A stretch of DNA of 64,000 nucleotides from Staphylotrichum longicolle (GCA_019096155.1 JAHCVI010000002.1:4774001-4838000); one strand, 5' to 3'; shown: positions 50,410 through 61,499, counted from the stretch's first letter. Numbers and translations are program-made. The notes: a model not told the origin generated them from the sequence alone.

Positions 50410-51300
50410 CGGGCACTGGGCAGCGTGAACATCGAGTCTGTTGGTCCATTTGTTGTAGCGGCCGCTACCCACGTGTCTGAAATTGATTCTGTAACTGAAG
50501 TTACGTCTTCCTTGGGTTTGCCGTGGGGAGGGCTGCTAACATGAGCTCGCCGGCCACGTATATCTACAAGGTCAATGGTACTCACCACTTGAGGAGAAAA
50601 TCCTGGGCTTCCCTCCTACGGCGATGGCAAGCGGGAATGCCGCAGGGAACAGGCTGGATGACGGCGTACGTTGGTTGATTCTGAGTGCTTTGCTTATTTT
50701 GTAAAGCAGCGTGCCGGGCGTCCTTTAACTTTCGAATCTCCAAGGCAGCATCCCCTGGGGACACCATTTTCAGAGGCATCTGGTCTTTTCATGATACTCC
50801 TCTCCCAGGTGAACGCGCACTTTATCAATGCTGATTCAAGACACGCAGCAGCCTCGTTGGCCCGAGGTGGTATAGGGCATGCTGTGTTGAAGGGGCCGAC
50901 GGCGTCGGTGACTCACCCACCAACCCGGCCAATCGTCCACTTCGTCTCGTCTCATCCTTGGCTCACTTCCCGCCCGCAAAACACCTCTTATTCGCCCTGC
51001 CTTGCTCCCCTGCCCTGCGAATTGCTCTGCCTCCCGTCATGCTTCGAAGCCGCGCAAGTGCGTAGCTACGGGTCATGAAGATGGTTGGGCGTTGATGTGC
51101 TAAAAGAAAAACACGTGGCGTACCGGAGAAGGGCTGACGGTGTTTTGCCTCGGGTAGGCCGTAGCCAATGAACCGCAGCCGACTGAAGCATTGTTCCCCT
51201 CAACCAGTCAAGCGCTTATCCTTCGGGGCGCTGGGCGCCTCTCAATGGTCTGCTGCGGTTCTCCTGCCACACACACAAGGTGGTGTGCAGGTCATCTATG
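50410..51300 (+). repeat. Dispersed repeat family C, second long copy
   Basis: Collinear with 9010-9990 from about 50525. The preceding 115 nt (AACATCGAGTCTGTTGG, GTAGCGGCCGCTA, GAAGTTACGTCTTCCTTGGG) are shared only with 56265-56380. A deletion removes part of the CT-rich middle present in the first copy. Confidence 0.75.
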
Positions 51301-51373
51301 GCACACTATCCTGCCGCACTTCCTGGCCATGAAGCCCACCGAAAGGGCCGCCCCTACGAGAAGCACTTGTGGC

Positions 51374-51462
51374 CAGTGATTGATGGAAGCGACAGAAGTG
51401 GATGAAGTGGAAGGAAGTGGAAGGAAGTGGATGAGATGGAATGGAAGGATGGACGGATGGAA
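51374..51462. repeat. GGAAGTGGATGA microsatellite
   Basis: Imperfect GAAGTGGA and ATGGA units, same class as the 6062 tract. Confidence 0.8.
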
Positions 51463-51659
51463 ATATGCAACCCTTCGTATCAGCCTCACCCACATGGCTA
51501 CTTCGGCAGGAGCCTCACCACAGAACCAGCAACGGAAGTCGGGATATTTGTGAATGAGGAAGACCTGCGTTTCGGATTCCATATGATCAGCTCAAGTCCT
51601 TTCGTCAGCCTCTGTGCGTGGCAGATACGTGAGAGCTTGGAATGTAGGAAAAAGGGTCT

Positions 51660-52515
51660 CTTGTAGGTGGGGCCCCAAATTCCTTCTGTGGAGCGTTCCG
51701 TTCTTTGCCCTTATGTGCTGACAGATTACATCGCAAGAGGTACCGGGTCGGTTTCGAGATGCCCAGACACAACAAGCCGCGGAAGGCGCGTCCTGCGAAG
51801 TCTTTTACATATCACAACTGCGGATGCAAAGACAGTTGCGACGAAAACTGTCTTAATCGGTGCAGGAAATTCAAGTGCGATGACTCGATTTGCGGTATTG
51901 GGGTCCAGTGTGGGAACCGCGTCCCTCCTTCGACGGCGCTTCCATAGTGTGACGTTTTCACACCGGCAGACGGGAAACGTGGCACAGGTCTCCGGCTTCC
52001 GGAGGAAGTGCCCGCCAATACACTTATTTGTGAATATACGGGGAAGCTGATTCAAGAGCACCAAAAAGCGGTACGCATATTGAAATCCAGGCACATCGCT
52101 TAGGCCGTAGCCCGTCTAATGAAGGTGCCAGGGAGCATACATCATTGAAGCAGAGGGCGTAATCATCGACGGTTTACATGGTTCCAACGCCAAATACGTC
52201 AATCACTCGTGTGAATCCAACTGTAGGATAGAGAAATGGATGGTAGAGGGATCGCTTCGTTTCTTTCTATATTCCAACAAAGCGATCTCGCCATTGAAAG
52301 AACTTACAATCCATTACGGCTATCGGTACGCACCAATCAGATGCTTGTGCGGCTCGGTCAAATGTCAAGGATTCATTGGAAGGCCGGCGGAGCCGCCATT
52401 CATGCTTGTCGATGACGTTCTTCCGCCAGCCGAGCCAGACTGGGATTTCGGGAGGAGGACCAAGTTCGTGGCACCGTTGGATCCAGAGGCTACTATTTCG
52501 CCGTACTTCGAATAA
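51660..52515 (+). pseudogene. SET-domain histone lysine methyltransferase with one in-frame stop (copy 2)
   Basis: ATG at 51759; intron 52071-52131 (61 nt, GTACGC..CCAG) joins LIQEHQKA to GAYIIEAEGVIIDGLHGS. Spliced frame of 231 codons: AWS-like Cys region (NCGCKDSCDENCLNRCRKFK, then CGIGVQCGNR), SET core (GTGLRLPEE, EYTGKLI, NAKYVNHSCESNC, ELTIHYGY) and post-SET (CLCGSVKCQG). The order resembles SET2/ASH1-type enzymes but lacks their flanking domains, and the HY of ELTIHYGY replaces the usual DY. A TAG at 51945-51947, between AWS and SET, is the only break. Without readthrough only the AWS part is made. The inverted relative at 13241-14050 has the same TAG. Confidence 0.8.
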
Positions 52516-52519
52516 ATCG

Positions 52520-52612
52520 TCAGACCTGCTGACACTCCGTAGCGCAGTCCTCCCCAAATTTTCCTCTCTGATGCTTTACCCTCTTCCTGACCATTCCACG
52601 GCTCCCGTTCCG
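52520..52612 (-). pseudogene. 3' remnant of the tandem zinc-cluster gene
   Basis: Encodes KRNGSRGMVRKRVKHQRGKF then GEDCATECQQV, matching the last 30 codons of the 12244-13236 gene, and converges on the SET gene with the same 4-nt spacing. Everything upstream has been replaced by the 5'-flank repeat. Confidence 0.85.
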
Positions 52613-52910
52613 CTTGCTATCAAAGCCAGTTGTAGGTCGAGCGCCACATAGGTCCGGCCCGCGTTCCGTGTGGTCCATTTCCAGCTCCATTTCCAGCTCC
52701 CTGGTTACATTTCTCGGCCTCCTGGGCTTGCATGTTCCGCTCACGCCCTCCACCAGGAGGCAGGATTGTCCAGCCCTTCTTTTACAACATGTGCTCCTGC
52801 CGGGCTGAGCCGCGCCTAAATACCACCAAATGCCTCGCTCGGCCATGGCATAGAATGAACGCCTAGTTTGTCACCTCAACCCTCACCTGTAACTTACAAG
52901 CCAACCGACC
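52613..52910 (+). repeat. Second copy of the zinc-cluster gene 5' flank
   Basis: Matches 11905-12200 directly but in the opposite orientation to the adjacent gene remnant, so an inversion or deletion happened here. Confidence 0.8.
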
Positions 52911-52964
52911 GACCGAGCGAACATGACGCACGACCCACACACCGCCATCACTGCTCAAGCCTCA

Positions 52965-53045
52965 ACGTACTCATTTCATGCTACATGGTAATGGAAACCT
53001 CGGTCTCTTGCACGGTTGCTGTCAACGCCAGTTGTGGGTCGAGCT
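52965..53045 (+). repeat. Short duplicate of 11850-11935
   Basis: GTACTCATTTCATGC, GGTAATGGAA, CTCGGTCTCTTGCACG and GCCAGTTGTGGGTCGAGC are shared. Confidence 0.75.
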
Positions 53046-53195
53046 GGGGCAACATCGGGTGGCCGTTGGTGATGTGGCTCACTACTTGCTGGTCAACTCG
53101 GTTGGTTAGCAACCAACCTCCGAAAACGGTGGGTAGCCTAAGCACAAGGGCTCGGACGTAAGCAGCGCAAAATGTAGTCTACGCTATATATTTCT

Positions 53196-53881
53196 CTACA
53201 TGTATGTCAGTATACGCCTGCATTTCATGCAGCGGAAAGTGTCCCCGAGCTTTAGTCTTGAATGACAATCGTTACACCCGATCGTGTTCTCGTCAAGATT
53301 TCTCATCAGACGCCCAAGTGATTCCCGTCGGTGCCGAACAACGCATACGTTGCAGCGGGTAGTATCCCTGAGTTCGATTCTTGCATGGCAATCGCGACAC
53401 CCAAGCGTGTCTTCGTCAAGATTCCTAGGCAGACGCTTTTCCCGCCGGCGCTCAAGGTCGCATTTTTGGCAGCGGAAACACACGGGCTCCCCACGACAAT
53501 AGACACACCGGCTCGCGTTATCCCCTTCTCGCCGTTGCCGACTATCGCTACCGTACTCCCGGTCGTTCGGCAGCTTCGCGATTTCTCTAGGGGTAGCAGC
53601 ACAGGAATTTATTATCTGATCAACTTCGAACGCGCCACTAAATTTGTTGTCGTTCTCCGTCGTCGAATATAGCGGTAAGGGAACCGAATTGTTCCGCGTA
53701 GCGCCGAGCTTCTTTGTGTCAAGCTGTCGTCGGCATTCAGGTTTCCAGCGAGGAGGGATCCCTAAAACGCGGGATTAATAATTACTCTTACTATTGGTAA
53801 TACAGGCATTTACATACCACGTAGACGTCTACTTAGTCGTCGAGCATTCGTATTCACGAATCGCCTGCTTCTCAATTCCAT
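53196..53881 (-). CDS. Cysteine-ribbon repeat protein, paralogue B
   Basis: Exons 53818-53881 and 53196-53761; 209 aa. The 56-nt intron (GTATGT..TTTTAG) sits at the same codon and phase as in paralogue A. Exon 1 is basic (MELRSRRFVNTNARRLSRRL). Exon 2: KPECRRQLDTKKLGATRNN, an insertion absent from A (TTENDNKFSGAFEVDQ), then three ribbon units: CVYC..CFRCQKC, GCRDC..RCNVC, GCNDC..RCMKC, with the RNLDE(D/N)T spacer repeated. All four-Cys sets are complete here, so B is likely the better-preserved zinc binder. No known family is recognised. About three-fifths identical to A by eye with both frames open, which suggests selection. Confidence 0.72.
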
Positions 53882-53944
53882 CGTGGAACTTATAACTGTC
53901 GACTGTTTCCGTCACTCTAAAACAGGAGGTGTGAACGTGAAGAT

Positions 53945-54020
53945 GTCAAGTCTCGTCCGATCAACTATCCCTGGGGTTTTGCTGATGTTATTGTTGTTTT
54001 CCGCGGCCGATTGGCGAAGG
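53945..54020. repeat. Duplicated upstream flank of the cysteine-ribbon genes (B side)
   Basis: Counterpart of 45160-45250; shares GATCAACTATCCCTGGGG/ GCTGATGTT/ TGTTGTTTTCCGCGGCCGAT order. Confidence 0.8.
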
Positions 54021-54237
54021 GGGCCCGGGGATACTGAGGCAATGCCCTCGGCTGCATATTGTGTTGCTCCTTCGGCGCCTTAGCATGGCAGCCCTGCTCG
54101 ACATCGTCAGAGAAAAGAGCCACTGAGAAAGGGGTGTTCTGCGCTTGTCGGCGTGCACTTTGTAACCATTGGCTATGGAGCTCCCAATATATCAACCCAA
54201 GGCTGCCGCGACCAATGTGACGACCAAGTCAAGACGC

Positions 54238-54400
54238 CAACCATTTCCATCCATTTCCATTCAGTTCCATTCATCCATTTCCATCCATCCATTTCCATCC
54301 GTCCATTTCTATCCATCCATTTCCAATCTATCCATTTCTATCCATCCATTCCATCTACCCATTTCTATCCTTCCATTTCCATCCTTCCACTATCCCGCTA
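54238..54400. repeat. TTCCATCCAT microsatellite
   Basis: Long tract of CCATTTCCATC units, complement of the TGGATGGAAA class; the longest of these tracts after the one at 6062. Confidence 0.9.
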
Positions 54401-54659
54401 AATGGGTGACCTGTCGATCAGCAATAATACCTAGTGAGATAAGCGGGTCCTAGAACGGGCTAGGCCGCTATAAGGTTGGTAGCAGAAGATGGACAGACCG
54501 CTCCAGCAACGGTGGCCTTGATGTACGCATCTTACCCCGTGGCATACTCTCCTGTCGTACTTCACAGCTGTTCATGGGGGCATGGGACGCATCTGTGGCC
54601 AATGAAACTCCAAAGAAGCCCTACACGGACGGCCTCTGGCAAAAAGCATCATTTTGAAT

Positions 54660-55560
54660 ATCAAGTTCTGGCACTCCACACGACCGTACCAGGCCCGTCT
54701 TTGTCGATGGCCTCCTTCCGACCCCGACAACTGGATGCTTCCTTGAAATCCAACGGCTAAGGCGAGCCACCTATGCCGATGCCCGCCCCATATGTCGTCG
54801 GTGCCGAACGAATCGATATGACTTTCTTGTCCATAGGCGCGTATGTCCTCAACAGCACATAAGCTAGTTACTGACAGTCTGTGACAGAGGATTTTGGTAT
54901 CATTACAGCTGTCTTTACCCTTTCCGAGCAGGGAACGGCGTACAGGGGAATCCTGATCATGCCGCCAAGCATGTACGAGCGCGCCGACCGCCGCAGGGAA
55001 CGACCGGTCAACTCACAGGCACGCGGGCCGCTGCGAAGGTCGGAAGATCGAACCCAAAGGCACACACGAGCTCAAAGGCACACATAAGCACTCCAGCCGC
55101 TGGAACGAACCAAGGACCGGAGAACGCTCCTAAGGAGCCCGCTCGTGAGCATGTAGAAGCGCGCCGGCCGCCGCAGGGAACGAACGATTCAGTTACGGAC
55201 ACATCGGTTGCTGCGGAGGGCGAAGCATCCTGCCTACAGGAAGTTTCACGACCTGTGAACAGCGAGAGTTCCAGGTTGGTCTTCCCGCCGGATTTTCTAA
55301 GTCTCACCCAGTTTGCGGAGCTAGGGCCATTCGGTATCCAGAGCTTCAGTGGAATTGGCACCCTTGGCTGGGATTGGTTCGACAACGCTCAACGCAATGT
55401 TGAACCATGGAACGCTTTCTTAAATACCGGAGAAGGAGAGACTTGGCCGGACACTGAATTCTTTGAGCGCTCAGTGAGGGGAGCCGATCCTCCAAGTCGC
55501 CTACGTCGCGTGTGGCATCCGATTCATACGGTGCCGCCCTCTCTTCCTGTCTCCCCCCCC
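54660..55560 (+). pseudogene. Fragment of an unrecognised gene with C2HC finger and RARRPPQGT repeats (copy 2)
   Basis: Exon-like part 1 encodes PICRRCRTNRYDFLVHRRVC, a C-x2-C..H-x3-C finger. After an intron-like gap with an acceptor near 54890, part 2 encodes two RARRPPQGT-type motifs within hydrophilic sequence. It continues into a well-formed C-terminus (VFPPDFLSLTQFAELGPFGI, GTLGWDWFDNAQRNVEPWNA, GETWPDTEFFERS). No start codon or other domains are present. The shape suggests the C-terminal half of a zinc-finger regulator. The inverted relative at 14960-15690 lacks the C-terminus. Confidence 0.5.
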
Positions 55561-55564
55561 CCCC

Positions 55565-55755
55565 CCCTCCCTGTCTGACTTGACCGGAACTCGTGGGCAT
55601 CTGAAACAATTCACTGGACTCGCGCACCATGATAAAGAGCATTACAAGTTAATCCTAGGAAAGCAATGACATTGACGGAAATACAGGGTTAAATATATAC
55701 ATATGGGACCGAACCCGCGGCCATTGCAAAAAAAAAAAAAAAAAGAGTGCCGCTT
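55565..55755 (+). repeat. Poly-A-ended dispersed repeat (copy 2)
   Basis: About 95% identical to 49070-49255, ending in 16 A residues, then GAGTGCCGCTTCA as in copy 1. Confidence 0.75.
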
Positions 55756-55774
55756 CACGCTGCCCAGTGCCCGG

Positions 55775-56275
55775 TCACCAGAGTTGCTCGAAAGGAAAAT
55801 GGAGATGAAAAGAGCACGATTCGCTTGTACGAAGGCCCGCCTGGAGAAGCGAAAATGCAGCGGCAATCCCTGCAACAATTCCAGCAGTGAGTTTTTCGGA
55901 AGAAATTGTTGCTTCCAATCTAATAGTTACAGAAACACCACTTCGTTGCAAGCGTCTTGGTGGTGCGGACAAGGCCAGGAAAACTATCCCTTACCAAAGC
56001 TTTTCAGCACGCCCCGGATTTCCTGAGGCTAGCGACAGCGATGTAGCTAGTGTTGTGGCTACTTTCCACCGCGTCAAGACGCCGCTTTTGCCTGCCTCGG
56101 CAGCCCTTTTACTTCCCGCGGCCGGCGACGGTCGTGCTGGGCTCCAAGGTCGAGCCATGGCTGACGCAGACGCTGAAGCGCATCAACAAGATCAAGCGCC
56201 CGCTCAACAGCGTACTACAGCACCAGCGATGCCTGGCCGAGACGCTGTCGTCACCGAACGCCACCTGGAACATCG
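55775..56275 (+). pseudogene. 5' half of the degenerate zinc-cluster gene (truncated copy)
   Basis: Inverted copy of 49890-50410: ATG at 55799, the same 40-nt intron, then near-identity up to TCACCGAACGCCACCTGG at 56272. Here it stops and the flank shared with 50410 begins. A small deletion in the CCTGCCTCGGCAGCCC region shifts the frame. The second half of the gene is missing. Confidence 0.85.
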
Positions 56276-56545
56276 AGTCTGTTGGTGAATTTGTTGTAGC
56301 GGCCGCTAGCCACGTGTCTGAGATTGATTCTGTAACTGAAGTTACGTCTTCCTTGGGTTTGCCGTGGGGAAGGCTGCTAACATGAGCTCGCCGGCCACGT
56401 ATATCTACAAGGTCAAGGGTACTCACCACTTGAGAAGAAAATCCTGGGCTTCCCTCCTACGGCGATGGCAAGCGGGAATGCCGCCGGGAACAGACTGGAT
56501 GACGGCGTACGTTGGCTGATTTTGAGTGCTTTGCTTATTTTGTGT
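56265..56545 (+). repeat. Family C 5' part with its upstream flank
   Basis: Direct duplicate of 50410-50690 up to GAGTGCTTTGCTTATTTTGT, where family C stops. GTTTTGCCTTGAGCCGGCC at 56892 is a separate scrap of the family's 3' region. Confidence 0.75.
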
Positions 56546-56549
56546 GGTT

Positions 56550-57460
56550 ACACCCTTCCTGTCTCCCATCGTTAATTCGTTTACGCGCTCGCCTACCGAC
56601 GCCGGCGAGGCGACTGCCACCCTCCTTACGTGCCTGGGCAACCCGTGTGAGCCCGTGGCACCTCCCCCCCGAACGCTGCAGGATGTTAGTTGAGGGAAGA
56701 CCAATCCTGCAATTACCCGTATCAAAAAAGCCCGTCAGGAACGGTTGGGCACCTCCCAAGAGAATGCGGGCCCCGCAGTTGCGTGGCTAACGGGGAGGAC
56801 CCTGGATTGGCTGATGGCGAGACGTGGAGGTGGCTGGGAGTTGATATGCCAACAAATAGATCTCCTGGCAGAAACGGGTTCTCGAGGCGCGGTGTTTTGC
56901 CTTGAGCCGGCCATACCCAATAGACTGCATTCGAGTCAGATGTTGCCTCTCTCAACTGCTCGAGCAAGCAGCTCGGAAGCATTCGTTACTCCCGGGTAGT
57001 TGGCTGATGCCTGGAGAACCGACGTTTGTGGATATAAGGCGTAGTCTCGCCCAGAGCAGCTTTCTGGCCTCCACTCTCCCTCGGAAGCGGTTGCCGAGCT
57101 GACCAAGGTTCCAGCGCAGCAAGCTCCCAGCCACTCGGCTGCACCTTGCTAGGCAGCTCAGGAGACACGTTCACTGAGCATGATACGTATTGACAAGTCG
57201 CGTACCCTCCCACAGACGCGTTGCGCGGGGAGGAAGGGCCCTTCTGCATGTCGCGGTATGGATGTCATACCCAAGGAATGATAAGCAATCTGCCCCGGCG
57301 ACACGGCGTGACGTGACGGCAAAAGCGGCCGGATATGCAAGGAAGAAGGGTTGGTCGCTGCCCACTACAGGGGAACGAAGTTGGCTGGCAGGGTATAAAG
57401 CGTCTGCCTGCCGGCCTGCGCGCTGGCGCATCCATCAACTCATGGCGTGCATTTGTAACG
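56550..57460. other. Intergenic, nothing firm
   Basis: About 900 nt. Scraps of family C lie at 56885-56960. Open frames on both strands are unsupported. Confidence 0.3.
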
Positions 57461-57464
57461 TGCT

Positions 57465-57645
57465 TCGTGACGAAAACTCTGCTTCCGGGAGTATTGCCAG
57501 CGCCATATGTTCCAGATCTGCTGTCATCGCGGCCACACCATCTTCACAAATGTGCGCGACTGGACACGGTTGTTCGGTGATATGTCACATGTGGGCGCAG
57601 CCTTGCGCCTTGCTCCCGCCTAAAGGGCGCGACTGACATGTTGTG
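57465..57645. repeat. Dispersed repeat, inverted partner of 11545-11730
   Basis: Near-identical reverse complement of that segment (GCTTCGTGACGAAAACTCTG through GCGGGAGCAAGGCGC complement). Confidence 0.85.
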
Positions 57646-57831
57646 TATCCATCACGACGTACGCGCCGCCAGCCCGCAGAGCAGTGACAGTGCCCGTCAG
57701 GTGCAAATCGGCTGGCCCATCCTGGCAGGTGAATGGGAGCCTGCTTGCTTTCCACGCCATTGTGACCTTCCAAACCAACTAATTCCTTCCCTCTTGGCCG
57801 TCCCGCTTCTTGTCAGTGGCAAGCTCGCTTC

Positions 57832-57895
57832 AAACGCGTGACCTAAAGACGCATCACCTCAGGACGCGTTACCAAAGGACGCGTTACCTAAGGGC
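57832..57895. repeat. Short tandem motif GACGCGTTACCTAAG, copy 2
   Basis: Four units, in the same orientation as 11265-11325. Confidence 0.8.
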
Positions 57896-58135
57896 GCCGA
57901 ACACTCACTTTACTCGAGAAAGGGGTAAGAGGAACATGGTCAGGAGGAGGAAGGTGGTGCCTGGTTACGGTTCACGCCATCTCCGCCTGCTTTGGTTGCG
58001 TGTGTGCGCCCCTTATTACTTATGGACCGGCTACATAGGTTCGTAAGGTGGAAAGTTTTTTTTGAAAAACAAATACACGACGGTACCAATACTTCCGTAC
58101 ACGTTGATTATTGCGTACATCGCTAGAATGCCAAA

Positions 58136-58163
58136 AAGAAAAAAAAAAAAAAAAAAAAAAAAG
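58136..58163. repeat. Poly-A tract downstream of the RBR gene
   Basis: A run of more than 20 A residues, about 40 nt past the stop of the RBR gene (on its T-strand side). Confidence 0.9.
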
Positions 58164-58195
58164 GCTAGACAAAGACCGCATCTGTTTTTCCCATA

Positions 58196-61100
58196 TCACT
58201 CCCATATGTTGATTGGCGTGGCCGCGTTTGCACCGTTCCCGTTCAACGGAAAAGCCCCAGGCATGTCCACGTCCATCATGTCCACGTCGATCGGCGCGTG
58301 AGCGTCCGCGCCCATGAATTCCATATACGCGCCGGGGTTGGCTGCGCCGTTCAGGACCAGCGCGTCGGGCTGGATGTAGAGCGGAGGGCCCGGAGGGGCG
58401 GCCGCGGGCTGGTGGTGTATTATCGCCTGGTTCGCCGGCATCGACCGGCCCTGCATTCCCAATTCCCGGTGAGCAAAGGCGTTGTTGTTCTGCTGCGAAT
58501 GCGGCCGCAGCCGCAGCGGATGCTGTTGCCGCTGCCGTTGTGCTTGTGCTCCACCATATAGCTGTAGCTGCCGCGGCTGGGCACCGACACCGCTGGGCGC
58601 CACCTGCGGTGCTGGCGCCCGGGCTGCTACTGCTGCTCCATGTCCTTCTCCTCCCACGCCTCTTGCTCCTTCTCCCTGCTGCGCCATCGCTGCCTGCGCC
58701 TGTACACGCCACCCGCCGCCGCCCACGGCGTTGTTGTTGTGTGCGTTTCCGGGCACCCCCCCTTGCCGCCACCTCATTACTGTATCCGAAAGTTCCTGGC
58801 GTGGATCGTTGGGGCGGCGTGCGGCTTGTTGCGCCGCGGCGGCATTAAAACGCTGCATGACATGTGCTAGCGCTTGTTCACCGTTTGGTTCTATCGCTTG
58901 TGCGGCAGCAGCAGGCAGTGGTGCTATCGCTTGTGCAGCAGCAACGGGTGGTGGTGGTGGTGGTGGCGGTGCTCTCGCTTGTGCCGCCGCCGGTGGTCCG
59001 TTCACGTTGGCCGGGCGTCCTCCTCTTCTCCAGGGAAAAGGAAAAGGGTGTTTTGCGAGGTCCAGTTTGGCATCGCGGATTAGCTTGTCCCAGCTCTCGT
59101 GTTGCTTGTCAATTAGTTTTGTCCCGAGGTCGTCCAGAACCTTCTTGTTGACGCGGTCCTGGTAGTGCTCCAGGATGCTGTTTCTTACCGCCACGATGCG
59201 CTGCACCTGGTTCATGCAGTGAAGCTGGTGAATGTCGGAATACAAGGGGCATTTGCCCTTGTCCTTCCTGTGGATCGAACTAGCGGAGCGATCGAAGTGC
59301 GTGTAGGCCTTGTCGTCTGCCAGCTGGATCTTCATTTCAAGGTCGTCCCTGAGCTTTTCCAGTCGCGCCTGCAGAGGCCGAGACGCCACTTTGAGAGCCC
59401 TGACGTTGAGCCGTTCGGGGTTAGTGAGCAACTTCTTGAGCTCTTCTTCTGCCTTCTCCTTCGCATCTTGCACCGCCCGGATCCCGCCCTCAACCTCGAT
59501 CGCGACGAGCGACGCCCTGCAGTAGTAACCAGGTATATGGTTTGTCAGTGCAACCGCTCTAGAGCATGCAAGATAGCAAAGCACAATAGAATCATGGGCT
59601 ATACACACCATTGATAGTGGTTGCACTTGCATCGGATCTTGTTGCACCCCGTCTCGAGCTCGATCCCGGCCTTGCAGCGGCTGCAATTGCGCACCCGGCC
59701 GTCCGACTGTGCGTTGTCCAGCAGCTGGGTCAGCTGTCGCGTCTGCTCTCTCACGTCTTCTGCCAGGTCCGGCATCTTGGCCTCTTCGCACGTCTTGCCA
59801 TCATGGGCCCAGCTTAGGCACAGCCTGCAGCTGACCTCGCCGCAGTCGCCGTCCTTGCACTTGAAGAGCGGGTGCTCCTCCTTGGGAAAACCCTCGAAGT
59901 TTTCAATGTAGTAGCAGAAGGGGCAGGCCTCGTTCTCCGGGTTTGCCTTCAAGGCGTCGTCCGCCTGTTCCTTTCTCCACAGAGCTCCGTACAGGTCGAA
60001 GTCGTAGAGGTCGGTCTCCGGATCGAGAAAGAATCCAAACTGTTCCGCTGAGAACAAGGCCGGACACCGCTTGCCCGTACACTTCACTCCCGGGCACCTG
60101 ACTCGTCTTGATGGTGATGCCATGTCGTTCCGGGCCAATTCCAGAAAGCACGGGCGGCATGCCCCATGTTTGGCGTTGTTCTTATCTCTGGTGCCGTTTT
60201 TCTGTCTTCTTCGTCTTTCCTACACCTCACGATATTTGCCTCCGGGATGTCATCCTGGCAAACCAGGCTGTGAATGTTTCATTAGCGCGCTTTGTCTCTT
60301 ACGGTGGCAGACCGCGGCCAGGCTCGGGTTTCCGGAAGCTGAAGACGTACCACATAATCGTTGGTGCCTTGTTTGACTGGTCAGGCGCATCGACCACCTG
60401 CACATCATTGTCGCCAGTCAAGTCCACTACCTCCACAGCCCCCACGGCGGCAGCGCCATCGCCGGGCACAGCGGCCAAGGTATCATTTTCTTCTTGAATA
60501 GTCATTTTAAGTCAGCTGAAAAAGAAGGGAGAACAGGCACGGATAGGCAGAGGAGGGTAACGAGTGCGCATCATCACACACCTTGTTTGACGAGGATCAT
60601 GACCCTTCTGCGGAGGTACCTCCTCGCGGCGCGAACCTCATCCGCCACCGAGCCATCGAGCTGTATGGCCTTGCTCGTATCATCATCTTCCAGGTCCATG
60701 TTGAACTTCCTGGTTTCCCGGTCGTATAGCTCGACGTACGCGTTGATTACCGAGTTGTTGCTAAGGGCCTTACCTGCCATCATAGCGGTTAATCCGGGGA
60801 TGAGCCCCGTGAATTGATCCGACCTACGAGCGCAATAGTGTCAGTCTTTGGCGCGTCAGCTAGCAGCGACCCAGCGATGGAAATATACGTACACGATCTT
60901 CCTCTCGTGCCGCGTACGATTGGGGGCGTTCTTCCCCAGATAGTGCCGGATCCCCTCACGGTCTCCATCGACGATATCCTGTCCTCCAATCTCGTAGATA
61001 ATTTTGGGCTTTATTCTGAGTTGGTTTTCATTTTCCTCTTCGCGCCGCTTTGTTTTCCGTGCCCCTCCTTCTTTCCTATCCCGGATCCCCCCGTTGTCGT

Positions 61101-61386
61101 ATTTGTCTTCGTCGTCGTCGTCGTTGTCGCCATTTCTTAGTCGCTTCCTGGCCTTCCTAGGGTTATCCGGTTGGCTCAAGCTCTCCAGCTCCCGCACCTG
61201 GTCGTCCAGCCACTCCTGGTCCAAGCCTCTCTCGGATCCAGTCCCATGACCGACGATGGCTTGCAAGAATTTTTGATCTGCGTCGGGTACTTTCTTCCTC
61301 AGGTATTTCAAGGCCTCTATGGGATTCATCATGTGCGTGCGTATGAGCATCGTCGTTGGCGGGCCGGGGCTAGTCGTAGCCCGCAT
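58196..61386 (-). CDS. RBR-type E3 ubiquitin ligase, RNF216/TRIAD3-like
   Basis: Six exons: 60893-61386, 60582-60823, 60351-60492, 60231-60267, 59609-60180, 58196-59516; 935 aa, phases consistent throughout. Order: N-terminal region with acidic/basic tract (to about 165), a segment with EVVDLTGDNDVQVVD (SUMO-interacting-like, about 265), RING1 (MCLVCQDDIPEAN..HGACRPCFLELA), IBR (CPFCYYIENFEGFP..CGEVSCRLCLSWAHDGKTCEEA), RING2 (NCSRCKAGIELETGCNKIRC KC), a coiled region, then a Pro/Ala/Gln-rich tail. RBR ligases transfer ubiquitin through a RING2 cysteine. The end of RING2 is uncertain: the splice 59517-59608 is the only frame-consistent one I find without a stop, but it skips a YYC triplet encoded just before the acceptor that would supply a last zinc ligand. 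Confidence 0.8.
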
Positions 61387-61499
61387 GAATAGGTAGTTAT
61401 ATAGACGCGTCGGAGAGGAATAAAGAAAGAAGAAAGAAGGAAAGAGGCCGGGCACTCTGAGAGCAGCAGAGCCGACATTTCAGTCAATGACTCTGCAGT

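Noticed and set aside
55550..55572. C-run as a G-quadruplex or transposon end
   Set aside because: A homopolymer run only; no flanking structure to support it.
58482..59165. 227-codon open frame on the + strand
   Set aside because: Exact antisense of the Pro/Ala/Gln-rich RBR tail; composition mirrors repeats and no domain is present.
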